A stretch of 64,000 nt of DNA from positions 310,001 to 374,000 of the forward strand of contig NZ_MRCB01000001.1 in assembly GCF_001904635.1 (NCBI RefSeq). The letters run 5' to 3'. The position numbers were made by a program, and so were the translations under genes. The notes beneath the pieces were generated by a model. The model was not told the DNA's origin. It was given only the letters and a program-made list of their open reading frames with translations, and did not search any database. Within the stretch, counting starts at the first letter, position 1, and each line of letters starts with the position of its first letter. The stretch comes from Hydrococcus rivularis NIES-593. Its GTDB lineage: Bacteria; Cyanobacteriota; Cyanobacteriia; Cyanobacteriales; Microcystaceae. Shown here one piece after another: positions 1 to 8,436 of this stretch.

Positions 1-1012
1 TATCGATCGCATCTAGCTGTTCGGAACGAATTTTATAAATCAGTCGCACAACAGCATTTTCGATCTTTTTTTTGGCAATAGCGTTTAAAATTGCAGCCTG
101 CGGATCGTCTTTTTCTGAAGCATCCACTTCAATCGTACAGAAGGGACGCGCGGGCAAGGGACAAAATTCCCAAGTAACTTTTCCTTTGGCAATTTCGATT
201 GAGACGTACCCTTTCTCTTCTTTCTCTTCGCTAAAATCAACCCGTTCGATGCTGCCAGGATAAATAATGGGGGGATCGTTGGATGGATTGAGATTTTGGT
301 GTTTGTGAACGTGACCTAATGCCACATAATCGAATTCGGGACGGATGAGCAGGGAAATGGGAATCGTAAAACCTTTCCCAACGGCTAAAAAACGTTCTGC
401 TCCCAGATTAGCGCGGTCTACCATCAAATGACCTAATAAAACGGTTGGAATCGTGCGATCGAGTTGGCGAATTTCCGCTTCTAAAACGGGTTCGAGTTTT
501 TTAATTAATAAATCGTTGACTTCGGCAAGCGATAATCCTTCGGTTTCTGGACGCGTCAGCAGTGTCGAACGAGTTAACCAAGGAAGGGTAATCACTTGTA
601 TCTCGCCGTTGCGAGTCGCGATGCGGTGAGTCTTGATGCTGTCTCCGACAATAAATCCGGGGACGGCTAAGGTGCGATAAATAGACAAACTCGCACCTCC
701 ATTGCCTTGAGAATGCTGGTCGTGGTTTCCTACCAGCAAAACTGTCGGGATCTTGGCATCTGCCAAGCGGCGAAACTGGCAGGCAAAAGCTTCTTGAACG
801 TAAGGCGGCGGCGTGGCATCGGGAAAAGCATCTCCCCCAAATAACACCAGATCTACGGGTTGGTTAATGGCGCGATCGATGCATTGGCTTAAGGTATTGA
901 CAAAATCTTCTAAGCGTGTGTTCAAACCCGTTTTGGGATTAATGCGACCGTGGGAAAAACCACTTCCCATATGGATATCGGAAAGATGCAGAATTGCGAT
1001 CGCCTTAGTCAT
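1..1012 (-). CDS. sbcD: SbcD-like DNA repair exonuclease (metallophosphoesterase), 3' end cut by window edge
   Basis: The minus strand reads from ATG at 1012 to the window edge with no stop, so about 337 residues are present and the C-terminus is missing. The N-terminus ILHLSDIHMGSG is the first metallophosphoesterase motif (D and H metal ligands). GGDAFPD, LLVGNHDQHSQ and LGHLMVDRA, then GHVHKH, supply the remaining conserved motifs. These are the signature of the SbcD/Mre11 nuclease subunit, which together with an SbcC ATPase processes DNA hairpins and double-strand ends. In the D motif the usual GDLFD is GGDAFPD, which occurs in cyanobacterial members of the superfamily. No sbcC is visible because the gene runs out of the window. 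A broader call of DNA repair metallophosphoesterase is the safe alternative. Confidence 0.85.
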   Translation of the reverse strand, partial: MTKAIAILHLSDIHMGSGFSHGRINPKTGLNTRLEDFVNTLSQCIDRAINQPVDLVLFGGDAFPDATPPPYVQEAFACQFRRLADAKIPTVLLVGNHDQHSQGNGGASLSIYRTLAVPGFIVGDSIKTHRIATRNGEIQVITLPWLTRSTLLTRPETEGLSLAEVNDLLIKKLEPVLEAEIRQLDRTIPTVLLGHLMVDRANLGAERFLAVGKGFTIPISLLIRPEFDYVALGHVHKHQNLNPSNDPPIIYPGSIERVDFSEEKEEKGYVSIEIAKGKVTWEFCPLPARPFCTIEVDASEKDDPQAAILNAIAKKKIENAVVRLIYKIRSEQLDAID

Positions 1013-1082
1013 TGGTTGCTTGCCGAGCTATTTTATTCTGTCAATCATAACAAAATTATCTGACAAACCAAGATTTCTAATG

Positions 1083-3671
1083 TTATCTCATTTGACCAAT
1101 GACTCGTTGACGGGCATCGATCGCGGGTTGATAATTCGGCTTAATAAAAATTGCCCTTTCATAAGATCTAACCGCTTCTTCGTACCGCCGCAATCCTTCT
1201 TCTGCCCTGCCCTTTCCATACCAAGCTTCAAAGGCTTCATCGTTAATTTCGAGGGCTTCGTTAAAAGATTTTATGGCTTCTTCATATTCTTTTAATACAG
1301 TTTGTACGTTTCCCAACCCGATCCAAGCGGGTAAATAATCCGGTTTTACTTTAATCGATTCTTGATAAGATTCGCGCGCTTTTTCGTATTCCTTGTATTG
1401 AAAGTACATTTTTCCCATGTCGTTCCAAGTCACAAAATTTTTGCCTTGACCGACTGCAATGGCTTGGTTAAAGTTAGCGATCGCATCATCTTTTTTCCCC
1501 AGTTTTAGATAAGAATGACCGCGATTGTGCCAAGCTTCAAAAGAACTTGGATCGATAGAAATCGCTTTCCCATAAGCCTGAATGGAGTCTTGATATCTTT
1601 CTAAGCCATCGAGAGCCGATCCCTTACAAATCCAGCCATACACGCTTTCTTTCTTGAGTGCGATCGCCGCTTCGCAAGATTGCAGCATGTCATTGTACCG
1701 TTTCAAAGCGCTTAGGGCAAATGCTTTTTGGATCCAAGCTTTTTCAAAGTTAAGCAAAGCACCAGAAAAAGGAGGCGGATTTTGCAAGCCATCCTCATAA
1801 TAGTTAATTGCCGATAGATAATCTTGGGAACGTAATTTTAGATCGGCTTGTCGGAACAGAAACGCGGTTTGGGTAACTTGAATGACATAAACCAGGAAAA
1901 ATAAGAAACCGCCAATCCCTCCCGGAATAAGTATCATTCCAATTAGCGACCTTACCCAGGGCGGTCTAGTCGATAGACTAATTCGATTGTTGGTATTTGT
2001 TTTAATTAGTTTAGGTCTGAGGTTTCTGCCAATTTTTTTCAGATCTTTTAAAATTTCGGCGGCTGATTGATAGCGGGCAGCTAAATCGATACATATCATC
2101 TTATTCAAGATTTTTGCCAGCCTGGGATCGATTTGTACGCCTTCTTGCCAGATGATTTCGCCCGTTTGGGGATTGGTATCGAACTGGTCTGGATAGATGC
2201 CCGTTAGCGCTTGAATTGCCGTCATTCCTAAAGCATAAATATCGCTACCAAATGCGGGTCTGCCTGCCATTTGTTCGGGAGGCATATAGCCTTCCGTTCC
2301 TATCGGTTGAGTAGAACTGCCAAAACCGCTTTTTTCAGAGGTGGCGCTGACAATTTCTTTAACTACGCCAAAATCGATCAGCACGATTTTGTCGTCCGAA
2401 CGCCGTCGAATTAAATTAGAAGGCTTAATGTCGCGGTGGATAACGCGATTTTTATGAATAAAGTCTAGGATTTCCAAGACATCTTGCAGCAGGGCAATCA
2501 CTTTGTCTTCACTCCACCGCTTGCCCGGTAAGATCTCGTGACCGAGATCCTTGCCGTCAATAAAAGCTTGAACGAGATAAAATTCTTCGTCTTCCTCAAA
2601 ATGATCCAACAGTTTGGGAATTTGAGGATGGTCGCCCAATTTTTCTAAAACTGTCAGTTCGGTCGAGAAACGACGTTCTGCTTCTCGAACGATAACTGCA
2701 TCGGCGGTTCCTTGGGACTTGAGTTGTTTGATGACGCAGGGCGATTGATATTTGCGCCACAAGTTTTCGGCTACATAAGTATAACTCCAACGCCCTCCGC
2801 CCAAAAATCCGACGATCTTGTAGCGTCCTCCGACCGTTTGTCCGATTTTCAGCAAAGGTTCTAGGTCGCGCAGAACCTCAGCAACAGAATGATAGCGTTC
2901 CGAATATTTGGGACGGATCATTTTGTTGAGAATAGCTGCTAGCTTCGGACTGACGGAGACATGCTTATCCCAGTTGGTCAGGTCGCCCGTTTCCGTGTCT
3001 TCTAACTCCATCGGCGACTGACCCGTTAAAGCATAGATAGCCGTTCTTCCCAAAGCATAGATATCGCTGCTAAAAAACGGTCGTCCGTTCTGCTGTTCGG
3101 GCGCCATGTAACCTGGTGTTCCGATGACGCTGGTCATCAAGGTTTGCGTCTCGGCGTTAAAGGAGAGAGTTCCGATTTCTTTAACTGCCCCAAAGTCAAT
3201 TAAGACTATCTTGCCATCAGACTGCCGCCGAATCAGGTTAGAGGGTTTGATATCGCGGTGAATCACTCCCTGCTGATGGACGAAATCTAAGACTTGTAGA
3301 ACGTCTCTGAGAAATTCAATAACCTGGGTTTCATGAAAGGGTTTGCGACAGACTTCTTTTCTGAGTTCTTCTCCGTCAATAAATTCTTGAACTAGGTAGA
3401 ATTCCTCATTCTCTTCAAAATGTGCTATTAATTGAGGAATTTGATCGTGATTGCCAAGACGACGCAAAACCATCGCCTCCGTTCCGAAGCGCTCTTTGGC
3501 ATTCTGCCACAGGGCACGGCTATTAAACCTAGGTTGGAGTTGTTTGACAACGCACTTAGGTTTATTAGGCAGTTCCATATCTTTTGCTAGATAGGTCGTA
3601 CCAAATCCGCCGCTTCCTAATTCGTTTAAGATTTGGTAGCGCCCGCCGATGAGATCTCCGGGATTGGGCAT
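1083..3671 (-). CDS. Membrane serine/threonine protein kinase with two kinase domains and C-terminal TPRs
   Basis: The protein has 862 residues. Kinase domain 1 (about 8-270) has a glycine loop GSGGFG at 19-24, Lys43, HRDIKPSN at 138-145 and DFG at 159-161. Kinase domain 2 (about 282-545) repeats the whole fold with Lys315, HRDIKPSN at 412-419 and DFG at 434-436, but its glycine loop is GGGRWS, with the last glycine lost. A hydrophobic segment at about 576-600 is a transmembrane helix. Residues 605-860 are TPR repeats (A-W/Y-G and Y-A-I-P type helices). Cyanobacterial Hanks-type kinases with TPR tails are common, but a duplicated kinase module in one chain is unusual. It probably senses or scaffolds partners through the TPRs. 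Substrate is unknown. Transcription diverges from the RecQ gene across a 100-bp spacer. Confidence 0.93.
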   Translation of the reverse strand: MPNPGDLIGGRYQILNELGSGGFGTTYLAKDMELPNKPKCVVKQLQPRFNSRALWQNAKERFGTEAMVLRRLGNHDQIPQLIAHFEENEEFYLVQEFIDGEELRKEVCRKPFHETQVIEFLRDVLQVLDFVHQQGVIHRDIKPSNLIRRQSDGKIVLIDFGAVKEIGTLSFNAETQTLMTSVIGTPGYMAPEQQNGRPFFSSDIYALGRTAIYALTGQSPMELEDTETGDLTNWDKHVSVSPKLAAILNKMIRPKYSERYHSVAEVLRDLEPLLKIGQTVGGRYKIVGFLGGGRWSYTYVAENLWRKYQSPCVIKQLKSQGTADAVIVREAERRFSTELTVLEKLGDHPQIPKLLDHFEEDEEFYLVQAFIDGKDLGHEILPGKRWSEDKVIALLQDVLEILDFIHKNRVIHRDIKPSNLIRRRSDDKIVLIDFGVVKEIVSATSEKSGFGSSTQPIGTEGYMPPEQMAGRPAFGSDIYALGMTAIQALTGIYPDQFDTNPQTGEIIWQEGVQIDPRLAKILNKMICIDLAARYQSAAEILKDLKKIGRNLRPKLIKTNTNNRISLSTRPPWVRSLIGMILIPGGIGGFLFFLVYVIQVTQTAFLFRQADLKLRSQDYLSAINYYEDGLQNPPPFSGALLNFEKAWIQKAFALSALKRYNDMLQSCEAAIALKKESVYGWICKGSALDGLERYQDSIQAYGKAISIDPSSFEAWHNRGHSYLKLGKKDDAIANFNQAIAVGQGKNFVTWNDMGKMYFQYKEYEKARESYQESIKVKPDYLPAWIGLGNVQTVLKEYEEAIKSFNEALEINDEAFEAWYGKGRAEEGLRRYEEAVRSYERAIFIKPNYQPAIDARQRVIGQMR

Positions 3672-3774
3672 TGTTTATCCTGGATTGAGCCTATTAAATT
3701 TTAGCCGAAGTTTCCCCAAGCCTTGCTGCCACTATAGGCATTCTATACAATAGCTGTTATTTCGGCAGATTTTG

Positions 3775-5226
3775 ATGAACGATTCTGCTCTTGACTGGCA
3801 GCAAATCCACAGGACTTTCCAACAAATTTGGGGCTATGAAGATTTTCGCCCGCCTCAAGCAGAAATTATTCGCGTGCTGTTGGCATCAAAAGATGCTCTG
3901 ATAATTTTACCTACTGGCGGGGGAAAATCGATTTGTTTTCAACTGCCAGCTTTGTTGCAAACTGGATTGACTTTGGTCGTTTCTCCCTTGGTAGCGTTGA
4001 TGGAAAATCAGGTGCAAGACTTGCGATCGCGCCGTCTTCGGGTAGCCTTATTGCATAATGAGTTACCGCGAACTCAACGAAGGCAAACCTTACAGGAAAT
4101 AGAAAGACAACAACTCAAATTGCTTTACCTCTCCCCAGAAACGCTATTAAGTCCGCCCGTCTGGGAAAGATTGTCTCACCCCCTACTAAAAATTAACGGT
4201 TTGATTGTCGATGAAGCCCATTGTCTGGTTCAATGGGGAGAAAATTTTCGACCCGCCTATCGCCGCTTAGGTGCGGTGCGACCTGCCTTACTTAAGTCTA
4301 AACCGTCTGGGACAAAAATTGCGATCGCGGCGTTTACGGCAACAGCGGACTTAACTGCCCAGAAAATTATTAGCGAAACGCTACAACTGAGGCAACCCGA
4401 ATGCTTTCTAACCAGTCCTTACAGAAACAACCTCAATCTTCAAGTCAAGATCGTCTGGACTCCGAAATGCCGCCGCGAGCGACTGTTAAAATTTGTACGA
4501 AGGAAAGAGAAACAAGCGGGATTAATTTATGTCCGTACCCGCCGAGATAGCGAAGCTTTAGCCCAATGGCTAAACTCGTTAAATTACCCAACTGCGGCTT
4601 ACCATGCGGGATTGAGTCCCCAAGAACGACGCGCGATCGAAACAAGTTGGCTGACGGGAAATAGGCTATTTGTGGTTTGTACCAGCGCTTTTGGCATGGG
4701 GATCGATAAACCCGACGTGCGTTGGGTCATCCATTTTCACCCTCCGCTATTGCTTTCAGAATACCTGCAAGAAGTCGGTCGAGGCGGACGGGACGGACAA
4801 GCGACGGATGCGCTAACTTTGATAAGCGAACCGACAGGATGGTTAGATCCCCAGGATAAACAACGCGATCGCTATTTTTTATTGCGATCGCAACAGCAAT
4901 ATCGACAAGCGCAACAACTTGTTAAAAAAATCCCCAATCGGGGAACAATAGACGCGATCGCGCGACAGTTTCCAGAGGGAGAAATTGCCCTTTCGCTGCT
5001 GCATAGTGCGGGTCGATTGGAATGGTTAGACCCCTTTCACTATCAGCTCAATCCGAGTCAATCTTCCTCTTTTCCCGCCCGAGATCGTCTTCAGCGACAG
5101 CCGCAATTGTTGATGAGGCAATATCTGACGACGCGCAGGTGTCGCTGGCAGTTTTTACTCAATGCTTTTGGGTTTACCACACAGGCAACTGGATTTCGCT
5201 GCGGTCATTGCGATAATTGTTGTTAG
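3775..5226 (+). CDS. recQ: RecQ-family ATP-dependent DNA helicase, short form
   Basis: This 3'-5' DNA helicase has 483 residues from ATG 3775 (a TTG lies just upstream at 3772). Walker A is LPTGGGKS near residues 45-52. VDEAHC, FTATA, GMGIDKPDVR and QEVGRGGRDG are the remaining SF2 RecQ motifs. The C-terminus has the RecQ zinc site (C-R-W-Q-F-L-L then C-G-H-C-D-N-C) and stops immediately after it. There is therefore no winged-helix RQC tail and no HRDC domain, unlike E. coli RecQ (about 600 residues). The reading frame looks intact, so this is a minimal RecQ rather than a recent truncation. It acts in recombination and replication-fork repair. The stop codon lies inside an inverted repeat shared with the convergent small gene. 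Confidence 0.9.
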   Translation: MNDSALDWQQIHRTFQQIWGYEDFRPPQAEIIRVLLASKDALIILPTGGGKSICFQLPALLQTGLTLVVSPLVALMENQVQDLRSRRLRVALLHNELPRTQRRQTLQEIERQQLKLLYLSPETLLSPPVWERLSHPLLKINGLIVDEAHCLVQWGENFRPAYRRLGAVRPALLKSKPSGTKIAIAAFTATADLTAQKIISETLQLRQPECFLTSPYRNNLNLQVKIVWTPKCRRERLLKFVRRKEKQAGLIYVRTRRDSEALAQWLNSLNYPTAAYHAGLSPQERRAIETSWLTGNRLFVVCTSAFGMGIDKPDVRWVIHFHPPLLLSEYLQEVGRGGRDGQATDALTLISEPTGWLDPQDKQRDRYFLLRSQQQYRQAQQLVKKIPNRGTIDAIARQFPEGEIALSLLHSAGRLEWLDPFHYQLNPSQSSSFPARDRLQRQPQLLMRQYLTTRRCRWQFLLNAFGFTTQATGFRCGHCDNCC

Positions 5227-5271
5227 TTAGTAGTTAGTTATTCGACTACCAACTGCTAACCACTAACTAAC
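5222..5271. terminator. Inverted repeat spanning two convergent stop codons
   Basis: A perfect 10-bp stem (GTTAGTTAGT at 5222-5231 with ACTAACTAAC at 5262-5271) flanks a loop that itself contains TTAG-type repeats. It overlaps the stop of recQ and the stop of the small minus-strand gene, so it probably ends both transcripts. There is a T-rich run on the plus-strand side (CATTTTTTTA after 5275). Confidence 0.5.
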
Positions 5272-5410
5272 GTCCCATTTTTTTATCTTTGTCTTGACGG
5301 CGGCGATCGCGCCACTCTACGGTAGTCAAGTAGAGGATGCCGCCGCTAACCAAGACTAATAAAACCAGCGCGAATAAGAAGAGTAAATTGAGGATAGAAG
5401 TTGTTTCCAC
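5267..5410 (-). CDS. Small single-pass membrane protein directly downstream of petN
   Basis: With a GTG start at 5410 the protein has 47 residues: a hydrophobic helix (ILNLLFLFALVLLVLVSGG) followed by LYLTTVEWRDRRRQDKDKK, a strongly basic cytoplasmic-type tail. The frame stays open into petN, so a longer 60-residue version starting at 5449 is possible, but that would overlap petN in another frame and begin mid-gene. The GTG lies only 4 nt after the petN stop, which suggests co-transcription and translational coupling. I do not recognise a named family. The position suggests a role near thylakoid complexes, but this is inference only. Confidence 0.6.
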   Translation of the reverse strand: METTSILNLLFLFALVLLVLVSGGILYLTTVEWRDRRRQDKDKKMGR

Positions 5411-5414
5411 CGTA

Positions 5415-5504
5415 CTAGAAACCGTTACGACCCCAAACAACCATAGCAATTGACCAAGTGAATAGTACTAGAACAGTCACCCAACCTAATGCCAAAATAT
5501 CCAT
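5415..5504 (-). CDS. petN: Cytochrome b6f complex subunit PetN (subunit VIII)
   Basis: A 29-residue protein starting [15 protein letters not shown] and ending VVWGRNGF, the near-invariant PetN sequence. PetN is a single transmembrane helix at the periphery of the cytochrome b6f complex, needed for its stability in the thylakoid membrane. The entire product fits the family length (29 residues). The gene is too short for most ORF callers. It is followed after 4 nt by a second tiny membrane ORF. Confidence 0.95.
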   Translation of the reverse strand: MDILALGWVTVLVLFTWSIAMVVWGRNGF

Positions 5505-5551
5505 GTTTGTATCTGTCTTTTTAAACAACTGCATAAATCATTACAAAAATT

Positions 5552-6031
5552 ATGATACTTCCATTCGGTCGTCTTTTGGAGGGAGAATTGGTGGCAGTCT
5601 CAGCGGCAGAACGAATCGAATCCTGTAAAGCAGGAGGATTAGGCGCGATCGCTTTTGCGTTTGCTTATTTTATCGCCGCGTTAGTTAATAGCCTGGTTCT
5701 AGCCGTCCGAGTCGAAAGTCTCGCTCAACTGCAAGTTTCTGTTGGGGTAGAGTTGGCGGTAAAGGTGGCGATCGCGCTTTTGAGCGGTTTTCTGTTTGGC
5801 GTTACCTATCGCTATATCATTCGCAACGATGGCAATTCTCATCTCAAAGACGGAGCGGTTCTTGCTTTTGGGTTAGTGCGAGGATTAGCATCAATAGAAA
5901 CATCCGACTATTTGGTTCTAGGTGTTTGGTTGCCCACTGCCTTAGGAGTTGAGAGTGTTTTTTGTTTTGCCATTGCTCGTCTCGTTCTCGATCTCGCCCT
6001 GTCTTGCGGTTGGATCGAACCTTTTCATTAG
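5552..6031 (+). CDS. Conserved membrane protein, four hydrophobic segments, unknown function
   Basis: A 159-residue protein that is hydrophobic throughout: probable membrane helices at about 30-52, 65-90, 98-115 and 120-150. The sequence carries a short cytosolic N-terminus (FGRLLEGELVAVSAAERIESCKAGG) and conserved-looking SGFLFGVTYRYIIRND between helices 2 and 3. It starts 47 bp from the divergent petN gene, so the two may share a promoter region. I do not recognise a named family or enzyme motif. Confidence 0.75.
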   Translation: MILPFGRLLEGELVAVSAAERIESCKAGGLGAIAFAFAYFIAALVNSLVLAVRVESLAQLQVSVGVELAVKVAIALLSGFLFGVTYRYIIRNDGNSHLKDGAVLAFGLVRGLASIETSDYLVLGVWLPTALGVESVFCFAIARLVLDLALSCGWIEPFH

Positions 6032-6106
6032 CGAGCGGGAATTCGATGAAGGGATTTTTCCCCGTTTTTTAAGTAAGTAGGAGGGACGGATTTTAGATAG
6101 AGGATT

Positions 6107-6221
6107 CTACCAATTTTCAGGTTTTCGCGATCGACATTCTTCTCCCCTCTCCCAAATAGGGAGAGGGGTTGGGGGTGAGGGCGATCGACTATCTGTGTCA
6201 TTAATGAATGAAAAATGGTAT
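6107..6221. mobile_element. 115-bp MITE-like repeat, copy 1
   Basis: The element carries imperfect terminal inverted repeats (consensus ATACCAATTTTCA at one end, TGAAAAATGGTAT at the other) and an internal stem CTCTCCC...GGGAGAG beside TTGGGGGTGAGGGCGATCGA. Full copies also lie at 12769, 30875 and 48032, all exactly 115 bp. This copy has TCTACCA in place of ATACCA at its left end. It has no transposase. The minus strand reads through as a peptide with PHPQPLSLFGRGE, which is repeat-derived and not a gene. Confidence 0.85.
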
Positions 6222-6263
6222 TAGCCAATCTCTTAACGAGCCAATCGGAATTAGGATCGTAGA

Positions 6264-6935
6264 ATGAGTAAGATTCGCGTTGCTTTGATTGAAGACGACG
6301 AACTAGCGCAGATAGGGCTGAAAACTGCCCTAAAACAGCGCGATGATATAGAATGGGTTGGCGAAGCAGTCAATGGAAGCGAAGGACTTCAATTATTGCA
6401 AAGGCTCCGGCCGGATATTGCGATTGTTGATATAGGACTGCCAGATATCAATGGGATCGAACTGACCAAGCAGTTTAAACAATCTCAGTCCGCCGACGAG
6501 GAAGCCCCAACCAAAATCTTAATTTTGACCTTGCGCGACAGCGAAAACGAAGTGCTAGCGGCTTTTGCGGCTGGTGCAGATTCTTATTGCATGAAAGATA
6601 CGAGGACGGAGTTATTGCTAGAGGCAATAAAAGCGACTTGGGAAGGAAATTCTTGGATCGATCCGGCGATCGCTCGCATCGTTTTGTCTCAAGCGAAGAA
6701 AGCTAAAACCGTTTCTCAAGGTAGCCAAATTTCTACAACCGACCCTCTAACCGAGCGAGAATTAGAAGTCTTGCAACTGATCGTCGATGGATACAGCAAT
6801 GCCGAAATTGCTCAAAGGCTCTTTATTACCCTTGGTACTGTCAAAACTCACGTTCGCAAAATCTTGACGAAATTAAGTGCCGACGATCGCACTCAAGCTG
6901 CCGTTCGCGCTCTCCGTTCGGGTTTAGTTGGTTAA
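6264..6935 (+). CDS. NarL/FixJ-family response regulator
   Basis: The protein has 223 residues. A receiver domain (1-120) has the acidic pair D11-D12, phospho-acceptor Asp56 in VDIGLPD and Lys111 in CMKD. A linker (about 140-157) leads to a LuxR-type DNA-binding domain (158-220) with LTERELEVLQLIVDGYSN and the recognition helix VKTHVRKILTKL. A partner histidine kinase would phosphorylate Asp56 and promote dimer binding to DNA. No kinase gene is adjacent, so this is an orphan regulator here. The targets are unknown. Confidence 0.93.
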   Translation: MSKIRVALIEDDELAQIGLKTALKQRDDIEWVGEAVNGSEGLQLLQRLRPDIAIVDIGLPDINGIELTKQFKQSQSADEEAPTKILILTLRDSENEVLAAFAAGADSYCMKDTRTELLLEAIKATWEGNSWIDPAIARIVLSQAKKAKTVSQGSQISTTDPLTERELEVLQLIVDGYSNAEIAQRLFITLGTVKTHVRKILTKLSADDRTQAAVRALRSGLVG

Positions 6936-7146
6936 TTGTTCGGGTAACCAATCTAATTCGATAGCGATAACCTCAAACCCGCCCGTACAGTTTCTATTGA
7001 CAAAACGAGAATAATGTGCAGATATTATTCAAAATAAAAACGGTTCGTCAAAATGTGAAAACTATCTTAAGATTAACAAATAATAGAACTGACTTTCTTA
7101 AACAACGTAAGTAGCTAACAACTCAAAATAGAATAGGAGGACATCT

Positions 7147-8226
7147 ATGGCGCTCGTACCAATGCGGCTGCTTTTGGATCACGCGGCTGAAAATGGATAC
7201 GGTATTCCAGCTTACAACGTTAACAACATGGAGCAGATTCAAGCAATCATGAAAGCTGCCCATGAAACCGATAGCCCGGTAATTTTACAAGCTTCTCGCG
7301 GCGCTCGCTCCTATGCTGGAGAAAACTTTCTGCGCCATCTGATTTTAGCTGCCGTAGAAACCTATCCCCACATTCCCATTGTCATGCACCAAGACCATGG
7401 CAACGAACCAGCGACTTGCTACTCAGCTATTCGTAACGGTTTCACCAGCGTCATGATGGACGGCTCTTTGGAAGCCGATGCTAAAACTCCCGCTAGCTAT
7501 GAGTACAACGTCAACGTCACTCGCGAAGTCGTGAAAGTTGCTCACTCGATCGGTGTCAGCGTAGAAGGCGAACTCGGTTGCTTGGGTTCTCTAGAAACTG
7601 GTATGGGTGACAAAGAAGACGGTCACGGTTTTGAAGGGAAACTCTCTCACGACCAACTGCTCACCGATCCCGATCAAGCGGTTGACTTCGTAGAGCAAAC
7701 CCAAGTTGATGCTCTTGCAGTTGCGATCGGTACCAGCCACGGTGCTTACAAATTCTCTCGCAAGCCGACGGGTGAAATTCTGGCAATCAGCCGCATTGAA
7801 GAAATTCACAGCCGCTTGCCCAACACTCACTTGGTAATGCACGGTTCCTCCTCCGTACCCCAAGACCTGATCGACCTGATCAACCAGTACGGCGGTGCTA
7901 TCCCCGAAACCTACGGCGTACCCATTGAAGAAATTCAAAAAGGAATCAAGAGCGGCGTTCGTAAGGTCAATATCGACACCGATAACCGCTTGGCAATCAC
8001 TGCCGCAGTTCGCGAAGCACTGGCAAAAGCTCCTAAAGAGTTTGATCCCCGTCACTTCCTCAAGCCTTCGATCAAATATATGCAGAAAGTTTGTGCGGAA
8101 CGTTATCAAGCATTCGGTACTGCTGGCAACGCTAGCAAGATTAAGCAGATGACGCTTGATGAGTATGCAGCTAAGTATGCTAAGGGCGAGTTGGCTGCTT
8201 CTATCAAAAAAGCTGTGGGTGTTTAA
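7147..8226 (+). CDS. fbaA: Fructose-bisphosphate aldolase class II, Calvin-cycle type
   Basis: A 359-residue zinc-dependent aldolase that joins DHAP with glyceraldehyde-3-phosphate or erythrose-4-phosphate, giving FBP and SBP in the Calvin cycle. The zinc motif is His81-Gln-Asp83-His84 in [18 protein letters not shown] and [10 protein letters not shown] are the usual class II signatures. A strong ribosome site (AGGAGG at 7136-7141) precedes ATG 7147. Codon use is strongly biased toward C/G-ending codons compared with neighbours, as expected for an abundant protein. It is preceded by 210 bp of AT-rich leader and followed by a clear terminator at 8403. Confidence 0.96.
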   Translation: MALVPMRLLLDHAAENGYGIPAYNVNNMEQIQAIMKAAHETDSPVILQASRGARSYAGENFLRHLILAAVETYPHIPIVMHQDHGNEPATCYSAIRNGFTSVMMDGSLEADAKTPASYEYNVNVTREVVKVAHSIGVSVEGELGCLGSLETGMGDKEDGHGFEGKLSHDQLLTDPDQAVDFVEQTQVDALAVAIGTSHGAYKFSRKPTGEILAISRIEEIHSRLPNTHLVMHGSSSVPQDLIDLINQYGGAIPETYGVPIEEIQKGIKSGVRKVNIDTDNRLAITAAVREALAKAPKEFDPRHFLKPSIKYMQKVCAERYQAFGTAGNASKIKQMTLDEYAAKYAKGELAASIKKAVGV

Positions 8227-8268
8227 GCCTGGTTGAGTGACAAAACTCAAATCGCCCTCACCCCAACC

Positions 8269-8289
8269 CCTCTCCCAGAGCGGGAGAGG
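8269..8289. repeat. Hairpin related to the core of the 115-bp element
   Basis: Perfect 8-bp stem CCTCTCCC/GGGAGAGG with the 5-nt loop AGAGC, preceded by GCCCTCACCCCAACC. This matches the internal hairpin of the MITE-like element without the terminal repeats, so it may be a decayed or independent hairpin unit after the aldolase gene. Confidence 0.6.
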
Positions 8290-8402
8290 GTCTCTCAACT
8301 TAAAACTTTGGAGTGAAGTCCCTTCGCCCCTTGTGGGAGAAGAAATTTAGGGATGAGGGAACAAAGATTTGTATTTCTTGCTTAAGCTAATAATTTAAAG
8401 AA

Positions 8403-8434
8403 CTGGGTAGTTAGGAAAGACTACCCAGATTTTT
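8403..8434 (+). terminator. Rho-independent terminator of the aldolase gene
   Basis: Perfect 9-bp stem CTGGGTAGT (8403-8411) / ACTACCCAG (8420-8428), loop TAGGAAAG, followed by ATTTTTG. It lies between the convergent fbaA and cobA genes and may serve both. Confidence 0.8.
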
Positions 8435-8436
8435 GA

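Noticed and set aside
1083..1295. Plus-strand frame 813-1295
   Set aside because: It lies antisense to sbcD and the TPR part of the kinase gene, has no family pattern, and both minus-strand genes are well supported.
7040..7085. TTGACA with a downstream TATTAT before fbaA as a promoter
   Set aside because: Spacing of 20 bp is outside the normal 16-18 range, so I do not call it a promoter.
7591..8298. 235-codon minus-strand frame across the aldolase gene
   Set aside because: Antisense shadow of the highly biased fbaA gene; it has no domain pattern and ends in the repeat hairpin.
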